NCBI RefSeq assembly: GCF_030409685.1
Contig: NZ_JAUFQJ010000025.1
Span: 1-32,995 of the forward strand
Reading direction: 5' to 3'
DNA length: 32,995 nt
Source of the DNA: Ferruginibacter paludis
GTDB taxonomy: Bacteria; Bacteroidota; Bacteroidia; Chitinophagales; Chitinophagaceae
Under the pieces are notes generated by a model. The model was not told the origin of the DNA. It worked only from the letters and a program-made list of their open reading frames with translations, and made no database searches. A program made the translations under genes and the position numbers. Positions within the stretch are counted from its first letter, which is position 1; every line of letters begins with the position of its first letter. This document shows, in pieces, positions 27,194-32,995 of the stretch.

Positions 27194-28624
27194 ATGCAAA
27201 TATCAACATCAATACTTTTGTTCAGCTTGACTTTAAGTCTGACCCAAGCATTTGGACAAAAACCTGTTTGGATAAAAGAGGGCAATCCTAAATATATGTA
27301 CAAAGCACAAGGGGAATGGCTTTTTAAAGACAGTTTACCAGACGGACATTATTGCTCTTATGACGACAACAAAAAATTTATTTCAGTTGAGGTTACATTT
27401 CTACATGGGAAAAAGGAAGGAATTGAAAATCGCTATTTTTCATACAGTCCTGAAAAATATGCAATAATAAATTGGCATAATGGCAAAAAAAACGGGGCAG
27501 AGACAAATTTCAACGGTAACGGAACAGTTTCTTATATTTTAAACTTCAAAGAAGATCTGTTAAATGGCTATTGCGAAGTGAATTGGAGTGAAGGCGAAAA
27601 AAAATATAATGGATATTACAAAATGGGTTATCGTGATAGCGTTTGGACATACTATGACAATAGCAATAAATCAAACGACACATCGGACTATTGGATTGCT
27701 AGGCAGTATAAATATGTCAATGGTAAAGAATATTTACTTTCTGCGTGGAATAAAAATGGAAGACAAGTGTTATTTAATGGAACTGGGAGTTTAGAAAGTA
27801 CAGACTATGACAGTTTCACAAATGTCAATAACTATAAAAATGGTCTGAAAAACGGGAAGTGGATTGAGACTAATCCTGATGGGACGCATTACAATGAAAA
27901 AACTTACAAAGACAATCTTCTTGTAAAAGAGATAGAATATTACGATAGCAATAAAGTTGCTTCAATTTCTGAATGGGAATATAATAGTCCTGAAAAAGTT
28001 GACACAATCAAATCCTGGGTTGACACTTATATAACAGACATTTTCTATAATGAAATTATTTTCAAAAACTCACCTGTTCAAAATGGACATTGGGTATCTT
28101 ACTATGAAAACGGAATGAAAATCTATGAAGGGGATTACAATCATGGAAAAAGAATTGGCACATGGACATGGAATTATAAAAACGGAAAACAAAGAATCAT
28201 TGCAGATTATGCTAACAATACATGGCAGCACTTTGACACTGCTGGTTCAGTACAATCAAATTTCTCAACCGAGTACCTAACTCTTTTGACAGATGAGTTT
28301 TGGTTTTTAAATCAGCGCCTTGACACATCAACTATAATATTAACGAAACGAAATACAAAAACGGTAACCCCACGTTTTATTTTCCATTTTGACGGACAAC
28401 TTGAAATAAATTCTTTTTTAGAGTGCGGCAAAGACATCGCACAAAGTCAAAATTTGTATTCTCTAATTGCAGACACATTAGTTATTGTGCCACTTAAAGA
28501 AACAAAAAATCAAAGTAAACCGCTTGCATTTAAAATCATTTCGGCTACGGACGAGAAAATAATAATGAAAAGAGTTGACTCTTGCGAAATAGACATATCG
28601 ACAGCGAAGAAAGGCAGCCGCTAA
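27194..28624 (+). CDS. Cassette 1: exported MORN-repeat protein
   Basis: The 476-residue protein has a signal peptide (MQISTSILLFSLTLSLTQAFGQ) and repeated MORN_2-type strands (NGKKNGAETNFNGNG, YKNGLKNGKWIETNPDG, NGHWVSYYENGMKIYEGDY, HGKRIGTWTWNYKNGKQ). Its C-terminal region of about 130 residues is not recognised. MORN_2 proteins in this phylum are usually annotated as YwqK-like antitoxins, with weak support. The ATG lies 24 nt into the cassette, and the TAA stop is inside the attC left core GCCGCTAAC, so gene and recombination site overlap. Expression probably depends on the promoter in the attI-like region. Confidence 0.85.
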   Translation: MQISTSILLFSLTLSLTQAFGQKPVWIKEGNPKYMYKAQGEWLFKDSLPDGHYCSYDDNKKFISVEVTFLHGKKEGIENRYFSYSPEKYAIINWHNGKKNGAETNFNGNGTVSYILNFKEDLLNGYCEVNWSEGEKKYNGYYKMGYRDSVWTYYDNSNKSNDTSDYWIARQYKYVNGKEYLLSAWNKNGRQVLFNGTGSLESTDYDSFTNVNNYKNGLKNGKWIETNPDGTHYNEKTYKDNLLVKEIEYYDSNKVASISEWEYNSPEKVDTIKSWVDTYITDIFYNEIIFKNSPVQNGHWVSYYENGMKIYEGDYNHGKRIGTWTWNYKNGKQRIIADYANNTWQHFDTAGSVQSNFSTEYLTLLTDEFWFLNQRLDTSTIILTKRNTKTVTPRFIFHFDGQLEINSFLECGKDIAQSQNLYSLIADTLVIVPLKETKNQSKPLAFKIISATDEKIIMKRVDSCEIDISTAKKGSR

Positions 28625-28816
28625 CATTGGTATTGCTGCAAGTGGGGCTGGACGTTGGAACTTCGGCTGTTTGCATCGCTGTACCTTAGTTCCGGCAGAC
28701 GAATATCTATTTGGCTTTTAGTTGTTAACTTTAACTTTATATTTTCAATTGGGCAGCGGTTCCGGGCTGGACGTTATAAAATATCCCACCTGCAGCAATA
28801 CCTGCTCGTTAGCGGC
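28617..28816 (+). repeat. attC-like recombination site 1 (200 bp palindrome)
   Basis: The outer left core is GCCGCTAAC (28617-28625) and the outer right core GTTAGCGGC (28808-28816). Inside, GGTATTGCTGCA...GTGGG pairs with CCCAC...TGCAGCAATACC, an 18-bp stem with one A.C mismatch. Unpaired spacers (ATT on the left, TGCTC on the right) separate core and stem. The middle is a long loop holding GGGCTGGACGTT twice (28645 and 28764) and an AT-rich block. The right core belongs to cassette 2. Confidence 0.8.
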
Positions 28817-28820
28817 TATT

Positions 28821-29465
28821 ATGAAGACCCTAATTTCCATATCGCTAATTGTTTTACTTGCTTCCTGCCAGACAAAAAATTCTGACAAACACACAACTAT
28901 ACAACAAACTGACCCTTGTAATAATTTAAAAGACTCAATAAAGACAAACATTATTTTTAGTAAGGCAGACACAGCCTTGCCTACAAAAGATTTTTATGAC
29001 ATAGTAAAATTTATTGAGAGTAAAGGAAATTTGAGATTGCAGATTGACGATAATATCCCACTTAAAATCGAGTATTGGCAAGATATTTATTTGACACACG
29101 TTGTTGACACTTGCAACCATAAATATCTTACACAATTTTTTGTATTGAAAAATGTTACAGCTTCATCTTGCTACTTCAAATCAACGATACCTGTTAATGG
29201 GACAAAAGACTATTTTCCGAGATTCAATTTTATACAATGGAATTTTGCAAATAATGCTGACAGAGATAGTGCATATAAAATTATGAATTGGGTTTACAAC
29301 AATGACGCAATAATAACCTATGAGTATCGATATAATCAAACGGTGTTTGCAGACAAAAGACTTTATATGTTTGAGCCAGGTGTAAAAATGTTTGAAGAAA
29401 TAGGAGTTGAGTATGCAAAATATTTAAAGCAGTATTTAAGTGGAAAAGAAAATAACAGCCGCTAA
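28821..29465 (+). CDS. Cassette 2: lipoprotein of unknown function
   Basis: The 214-residue protein starts MKTLISISLIVLLASCQTK, with lipobox LLASC. The Met at 28821 is chosen because a longer in-frame start (28722) lies inside the preceding attC-like site and lacks a signal sequence. The mature part is polar, with an Asn/Asp-rich character (NYKHYLTQFFVLKN-like and AKYLKQYLSGKENNSR segments), and no domain is recognised. The start is 13 nt into the cassette, and the stop again lies in the next core GCCGCTAAC. Confidence 0.8.
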   Translation: MKTLISISLIVLLASCQTKNSDKHTTIQQTDPCNNLKDSIKTNIIFSKADTALPTKDFYDIVKFIESKGNLRLQIDDNIPLKIEYWQDIYLTHVVDTCNHKYLTQFFVLKNVTASSCYFKSTIPVNGTKDYFPRFNFIQWNFANNADRDSAYKIMNWVYNNDAIITYEYRYNQTVFADKRLYMFEPGVKMFEEIGVEYAKYLKQYLSGKENNSR

Positions 29466-29659
29466 CATTGGGTTTGCTGCAAGTCTGGCATGACGTTGTA
29501 TCAATGGGCATTTTAGCACAATCAACATCAGCTGGGCAGGACAAGCATTGCTGGGCTTTTGTTTGTTAACTTGTACTTTTAAATTTTAAATCATCAGCGG
29601 TTCCGGGCAGGACAAGCATTGAATTCCAGCCCTGCAGCAAGCCCTGCTCGTTGTGTGCC
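29458..29659 (+). repeat. attC-like recombination site 2 (202 bp palindrome)
   Basis: The left core is GCCGCTAAC (29458-29466) and the right core GTTGTGTGCC (29650-29659). The stem is GGGTTTGCTGCA with TGCAGCAAGCCC, extended by CTGG/CCAG after mismatches. The spacers ATT/TGCTC are as in site 1. The loop holds the identical 17-mer GGGCAGGACAAGCATTG twice (29534-29550, 29605-29621). The two outer cores do not match each other, because each belongs to a different cassette. Confidence 0.8.
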
Positions 29660-29683
29660 AGTTAAACAGACCACTATTTTGAC

Positions 29684-30139
29684 ATGAAGTTTCTACTCAG
29701 CATATTCATTTTGGTGACAAGTTTCAATGGAAATTGTCAGACAAGCCAATCAAAGATTTTGGGCAAGTGGAAAATCCTTTCTCTCAATGACCGAGAGGTT
29801 TATTACAACTTTAAGACCGACTCTGCAGTGCTTAAAGGTTTAGACTCAACAACTAAACAAGACACTTCGATTGGAATGCAAAATCTCCGCCTGACAATGG
29901 CGATTATGAAGAATACAGTTTATGTTTTTGCCAATAATAGAGACTTAAAAATTGTTAGACAGGATTCAATTCAAAAAGCCAAGTACAAAATTGTTACAGC
30001 AAATGGTAAGACAAAGCTTACATATAACCGAATTGGAGACACCTTTGTAGACAGCTTTTATGTAACCATTAAAATGAATATGCTTTTTCTTAAATCAACT
30101 GACAATTCAGAATTCAACATGATTTTTGAAAGAGACTAA
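29684..30139 (+). CDS. Cassette 3: small exported lipocalin-like protein
   Basis: The 151-residue protein has a signal peptide (MKFLLSIFILVTSFNGNCQ). A small beta-barrel-like sequence beginning SKILGKWKILSLNDREVYYNF follows, as in lipocalin-like exported proteins of Bacteroidota, where GKW marks the first strand. Later strands (KTVYVFANNRDLKIV, KLTYNRIGDTFVDSFYVTI) fit. The ligand is unknown. The start is 34 nt into the cassette, and the stop is 2 nt before the next core GGCACACAAC. Confidence 0.8.
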   Translation: MKFLLSIFILVTSFNGNCQTSQSKILGKWKILSLNDREVYYNFKTDSAVLKGLDSTTKQDTSIGMQNLRLTMAIMKNTVYVFANNRDLKIVRQDSIQKAKYKIVTANGKTKLTYNRIGDTFVDSFYVTIKMNMLFLKSTDNSEFNMIFERD

Positions 30140-30141
30140 CC

Positions 30142-30344
30142 GGCACACAACAAAAATATTTGCAAAAGCAGGGATAGACAATGTAACATCAGCTATGTGC
30201 TGGCAGCAGCAGCAGTCCGGGCTCGACGTTCAATGTCCGGCTTTAGCTCTTAAATTCAACAACATATTTTCAAATGGCCATTTGCACCTGGCTGGACAAT
30301 CAATGAATTCTCTGCCTTCGCAAATACTCGAACGTTGGCAGAAA
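30142..30344 (+). repeat. attC-like recombination site 3 (203 bp palindrome)
   Basis: The left core is GGCACACAAC (30142-30151), the exact complement of the start of cassette 3. The right core is GTTGGCAGAA (30335-30344), the start of cassette 4. The stem TATTTGCAAAAGCAG pairs with CTGCCTTCGCAAATA, with A.C mismatches. The spacers are AAAA on the left and TCGAAC on the right. It belongs to the second sequence subfamily together with sites 4 and 5. Confidence 0.8.
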
Positions 30345-30360
30345 TACTTAGAGACCTTAT

Positions 30361-31398
30361 ATGCAAAAAAATCCCATAGACAAACTTAGACAACAAATAT
30401 TTGACGAAACTGATGGAAATAAGTTTTCCAAATTAAAAGATAAGTTGCTAAAGAAATATGCGAACACAGAAAGAGAAGAAGCCATTGATATACTTTCACA
30501 ATATGTAAAAGAAGGCAAAATTTTACATTGGCGAAATTTTTTGTTGACAGACCTAATTGATATCATAGATGATAATGAAATAAAATATGCAGACTTTTTT
30601 GAATGGACAATTACTGTTCCATCGTTAACGTATTGGGGAATTGATGGACTTCTCAAAACTCAAGGAAAAGACGGTTACAGGAAATTGGTTAAACTAATAG
30701 ACGATGAAAACCTGCCAGTATCAATTAGAGCTAAAGCAATTAAAAGTATTTCAGAATTCAGTAAACAAACTTTTGACAGGGGCTTACCAAGCGACCCAGA
30801 TTATTGGAAAGTTGAGGACTTGAAAATAGCAGATATTACGGAATGGCAAAAAGATGGTTATCCTGACGGTTTGAGTTATGCAAAACCACAAACCCATCCA
30901 GCATTAAAAAAGCCTGTGTCTGATTTTGAAAAAATTGCTTCTAACCTTGATAAAAAATTAGAAAAATTAAGAGAGGAACAACAGGACTTATCTAATCCAT
31001 CGAATTGGCTTGTTATAGCTGACGACAGAGACATTACCGAAATTCAACAGAGATGGAAATTGCCTGAAAAATACTTGATTTTCTTAAAGAACTTCTCGCC
31101 ATTAGGTGTTAATATCTACAGTAAAAGGTTTGTAAATAGTCTTTCTCTTTATGGGGCAGAATATTTAATTGAAGGTCAAAGTGGTTATTCATTTAATTCT
31201 GTAGAAGAAAATAAATTTACCGATTGGCCAACAAACCTTGTAGTGATTGGGGATGATGGCGGCGACCCCTACTGTATAGACATTAACGCAGCAAAAGATG
31301 GTGACGCACCAATATATACAAGTATGCACGGACAAGGAGTATGGGAGTTTGCAAAGGCTTTTGACAGTTTTACAAAATTTTTGAAAGCACTCACCTGA
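30361..31398 (+). CDS. Cassette 4: SUKH (SMI1/KNR4) domain protein with helical N-terminus
   Basis: The 345-residue cytosolic protein has an alpha-helical, HEAT-like N-terminal half (about 1-150, with repeated helix pairs such as IDDENLPVSIRAKAIKSIS). A charged coiled coil (about 185-212) and a C-terminal SUKH domain (about 222-343) follow. The SUKH part shows WKLPEKYLIFLKNFSPLGV, VVIGDDGGDPYCIDI and a late VWEFAKAFDSFTKFLKAL. SUKH proteins commonly act as immunity proteins against contact-dependent or polymorphic toxins. No toxin gene lies beside it, so a stand-alone protective role is inferred. The start is 26 nt into the cassette and the stop 9 nt before TTCTGCCAAC. Confidence 0.85.
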   Translation: MQKNPIDKLRQQIFDETDGNKFSKLKDKLLKKYANTEREEAIDILSQYVKEGKILHWRNFLLTDLIDIIDDNEIKYADFFEWTITVPSLTYWGIDGLLKTQGKDGYRKLVKLIDDENLPVSIRAKAIKSISEFSKQTFDRGLPSDPDYWKVEDLKIADITEWQKDGYPDGLSYAKPQTHPALKKPVSDFEKIASNLDKKLEKLREEQQDLSNPSNWLVIADDRDITEIQQRWKLPEKYLIFLKNFSPLGVNIYSKRFVNSLSLYGAEYLIEGQSGYSFNSVEENKFTDWPTNLVVIGDDGGDPYCIDINAAKDGDAPIYTSMHGQGVWEFAKAFDSFTKFLKALT

Positions 31399-31407
31399 CA
31401 ATAGTAC

Positions 31408-31610
31408 TTCTGCCAACAAAAGTATTTGCAAAAGCAGGGCTGGACAATGTTACTTCAGCTATTTGCAAGCATCAACAATGGTTCGGGCAGACGACTTTCA
31501 ATTTGGCTTTTAGTTTATTAATTTCAACATTATATTTTCAATTGGGCATTTGTCCCAGGCAGGACAATCATTGAATTCCCTGCCTTCGCAAATACTCGAT
31601 CGTTGCCTGT
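31408..31610 (+). repeat. attC-like recombination site 4 (about 203 bp palindrome)
   Basis: The left core is TTCTGCCAAC (31408-31417), the exact complement of GTTGGCAGAA at the start of cassette 4. The right core is GTTGCCTG (31602-31609). The stem GTATTTGC/GCAAATAC continues with GCAGGG/CCCTGC after two A.C mismatches, and CAATG/CATTG pairs further in. The spacers are AAAA/TCGATC. This is the clearest of the sites. Confidence 0.82.
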
Positions 31611-31666
31611 AATAATAATAGACTTCACATATTTGAATAGAATTTCAATAACAACATACCTTCAAA

Positions 31667-32221
31667 ATGACTCGACAACTTTTTATAATCTTTGGTTTCT
31701 TTACTTTGACCTCATGCAATATTTCAGATACAATTCAAAAACATAATAAGGCAACAGAGTTTATTAATGCAGTAAATGCACTTGACGAATCTATTATCCC
31801 AAGCAGTGAAAAATTTTCAAACTATTTACAGACCGTTGGGCCAATGGCAAAGAATGGAGCAAATTACCAACTCGACCAGCAAAAAATAGACTCCTTAAAA
31901 ACTTTTTATGAATTGTTCATGCAAAGCTTTGACATTGCAATGAGCAAACTATCTAAACTCAAGGAATTTGATACTTCTTTTAATATAATAAGACCTTCAA
32001 TAAATCACATGGAAATTATTAAGAACTCATATGTGTCGACAATTCCAGCATATTTAAGAGTGTATAAAATTGGGTGGACAGAAGCAAGCGATTCTTTGAG
32101 GAATATTATAAACCAAGGACCTGAAATTTTAGAGAGTGGGCGAATTTCAGCCTCAAAACAAGCGGCAATTAAAGACACGGAAACAAAAAGATTTATTGCC
32201 AAATACAAACTATCAAATTAA
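31667..32221 (+). CDS. Cassette 5: lipoprotein of unknown function
   Basis: The 184-residue protein begins MTRQLFIIFGFFTLTSCNIS, with lipobox TLTSC. The mature part looks mostly helical (LDQQKIDSLKTFYELFMQSFDIAMSKLSKLKEF is one long amphipathic helix pair in effect), a form common in small Bacteroidota lipoproteins. No named family is recognised. The start lies 65 nt into the cassette, the longest leader of the array, and the stop 24 nt before the core CAGGCAAC. Confidence 0.78.
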   Translation: MTRQLFIIFGFFTLTSCNISDTIQKHNKATEFINAVNALDESIIPSSEKFSNYLQTVGPMAKNGANYQLDQQKIDSLKTFYELFMQSFDIAMSKLSKLKEFDTSFNIIRPSINHMEIIKNSYVSTIPAYLRVYKIGWTEASDSLRNIINQGPEILESGRISASKQAAIKDTETKRFIAKYKLSN

Positions 32222-32245
32222 AATGGGCAGACCGTGAAATTACTG

Positions 32246-32442
32246 CAGGCAACAAAAGTATTTGCAAAAGCATGGCTGGACAATGTAACTTCAGCTATTT
32301 GCAAGCATAAACATCGGTTCAGGCTAGACGTTCAACTTTGATCATTTAATTTAAGCTTCAACTTTATATTTTCAACCAGGCTTTTGTTCCGGCTGGACAA
32401 ACAACAGGTCCATGCCTTCGCAAATACTTGGTCGTTGTGTGC
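32246..32442 (+). repeat. attC-like recombination site 5 (about 197 bp palindrome)
   Basis: The left core is CAGGCAAC (32246-32253), the complement of the cassette 5 start GTTGCCTG. The right core is GTTGTGTGC (32434-32442). The stem is GTATTTGC/GCAAATAC and then GCATGG/CCATGC, in which a base change relative to site 4 is compensated on both arms. The spacers are AAAA/TTGGTC. Confidence 0.82.
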
Positions 32443-32482
32443 AAGCTTAAACCAACTCTGCAAAAATTATAAAACGAATTCT

Positions 32483-32914
32483 ATGGGTTTTCTTAAAAAC
32501 TTGTTTGGGGCCAACAAAAAAGAGTCACTGAACGATAGTGATATAGGAAATTTTAAGAAGCTAACAAATAATGGAGATGTAATTGTATGGACAGGTCAGA
32601 CTAAGATTTTCAACGAGACAGTTTCCCTGTACATCTCTGGAAATTATGATCAGTTAAATCCGAAAGAAAAAGAGAATCTGTTGGATACTTTAAAAAAAGA
32701 AAAAGCCATTGAACCGGAAATTGAAGACGCACTCCGGATGCAGTATGAGGATGCAGATAAACAATATTCTAGCTGGCGAAATCATTTCAGTTGTATTAGC
32801 CTCTCGGCAATGAATAATAAAATTTCAATAACATTTGAAGAGAAAGAATCTTATTATCATTTCAATGTTTTCTTAGTAGACAATAAAGTGGCAGGAATAT
32901 CTGTTGATAGCTAG
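32483..32914 (+). CDS. Cassette 6: cytosolic protein of unknown function
   Basis: The 143-residue protein starts MGFLKNLFGANKKESLN. This Met at 32483 is chosen because the longer frame (from 32384) begins inside the attC-like site. It has an amphipathic N-terminal helix and a mixed alpha/beta body (DVIVWTGQTKIFNETVSLYI, KISITFEEKESYYHFNVFLV) ending in GISVDS. No domain is recognised; the form recalls small immunity-like proteins, but that is only an impression. The start is 49 nt into the cassette and the stop 4 nt before the core GCACACAAC. Confidence 0.75.
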   Translation: MGFLKNLFGANKKESLNDSDIGNFKKLTNNGDVIVWTGQTKIFNETVSLYISGNYDQLNPKEKENLLDTLKKEKAIEPEIEDALRMQYEDADKQYSSWRNHFSCISLSAMNNKISITFEEKESYYHFNVFLVDNKVAGISVDS

Positions 32915-32918
32915 GCCA

Positions 32919-32995
32919 GCACACAACATGGGGTTCCTATGTAAAGCGGTTTGAAAGGTTCAATATGTTTGTGAACGGTATTACATAATTTATTT
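32919..32995 (+). repeat. attC-like site 6, left part only
   Basis: The core GCACACAAC (32919-32927) is the exact complement of the start of cassette 6 (GTTGTGTGC), so the cassette rule holds again. The sequence after it, CATGGGGTTCCTATG and on, is unlike sites 1-5, which suggests a third subfamily. The rest is beyond the window. Confidence 0.6.

Larger units (their letters stand above)
24061..32995. mobile_element. Genomic island (left part), carrying an integron-like cassette array
   Basis: The left boundary is the truncated tRNA-Arg(ACG) at 24061-24105. The integrase gene at 24269 follows directly, then a second recombinase and the cassette array. By eye the region from 27 kb on is clearly AT-richer than the chromosomal part. 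The right end is not in the window. Whether the array arrived with the island or merely lies within it is not resolved. Confidence 0.65.

Noticed and set aside
28722..28820. Upstream start for the cassette 2 lipoprotein
   Set aside because: It lies inside the attC-like site; the Met at 28821 begins directly with a lipoprotein signal peptide.
28617..32442. CRISPR array
   Set aside because: The repeats are about 200 bp, imperfect and separated by whole genes; there are no short regular spacers and no cas genes.
28617..32442. Simple dispersed repeats or small non-autonomous transposons between genes
   Set aside because: A transposon-type repeat would have matching ends within itself and target duplications. 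Here the outer 8-10 nt match across the gene and vary from unit to unit, which fits cassette circles.
32384..32482. Upstream start for the cassette 6 protein
   Set aside because: It lies inside the attC-like site and adds residues translated from the palindrome.

Overview
The window looks like a chromosomal segment of a Bacteroidota bacterium, probably of the Chitinophagaceae type. The evidence is a type IX secretion C-terminal domain, many lipoproteins with a lipobox, an OmpA protein with calcium-binding thrombospondin type 3 repeats, a hybrid two-component protein fusing histidine kinase, receiver and AraC domains, DUF2911 and AsmA proteins, TAnnTTTG-type promoter elements and almost no Shine-Dalgarno sites. 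The species cannot be named from the sequence alone.

Layout. 1-440: 5' part of a transposase gene (minus) and a hairpin. 732-2349: OmpA-like protein (minus) and a complete tRNA-Arg(TCT). 3142-17933: ordinary chromosomal genes (MaoC-like dehydratase, DUF2911/TPR protein, small membrane proteins, AsmA-like protein, DUF4342 protein, two stand-alone receivers, a PAS histidine kinase, MsrA, and a hybrid sensor/AraC regulator). 18251-23344: a minus-strand run of four exported proteins (S74-type tail-fibre protein, two lipoproteins, a T9SS cargo).

24061-32995 is different. It opens with the 3' half of a tRNA-Arg(ACG) gene with its terminator, cut at the anticodon loop, directly followed by a tyrosine integrase. 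This is the signature of one end of an integrated genomic island. A second, XerC/D- or IntI-like tyrosine recombinase (25823-27046) follows, and 124 bp after its stop codon an array of single-gene units begins, all on the plus strand. The units are separated by about 200-bp imperfect palindromes.

The array behaves like an integron cassette array. Each unit starts with (G)TT plus a unit-specific 5-7 nt tail. It ends, at the left edge of the following palindrome, with the exact reverse complement ending in AAC. Examples are GTTGGCAGAA...TTCTGCCAAC, GTTGTGTGCC...GGCACACAAC, GTTGCCTG...CAGGCAAC and GTTAGCGGC...GCCGCTAAC. That is expected if each unit once was a circle whose attC site was opened between G and TT. 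The palindromes also have the attC build: outer R-like arms, an unpaired spacer, an inner L-like stem and a long loop. Conserved A.C mismatches on the top strand become T.G wobbles on the bottom strand, so the bottom strand should fold better. The core boxes do not fit the classical GTTRRRY, the sites are long, and the adjacent recombinase lacks the usual IntI insertion and points toward the array. I therefore read it as an integron-like system of Bacteroidota that is at least non-canonical. The cassettes encode a MORN-repeat exported protein, two lipoproteins, a small exported protein, a SUKH (SMI1/KNR4) protein and an unrecognised cytosolic protein.
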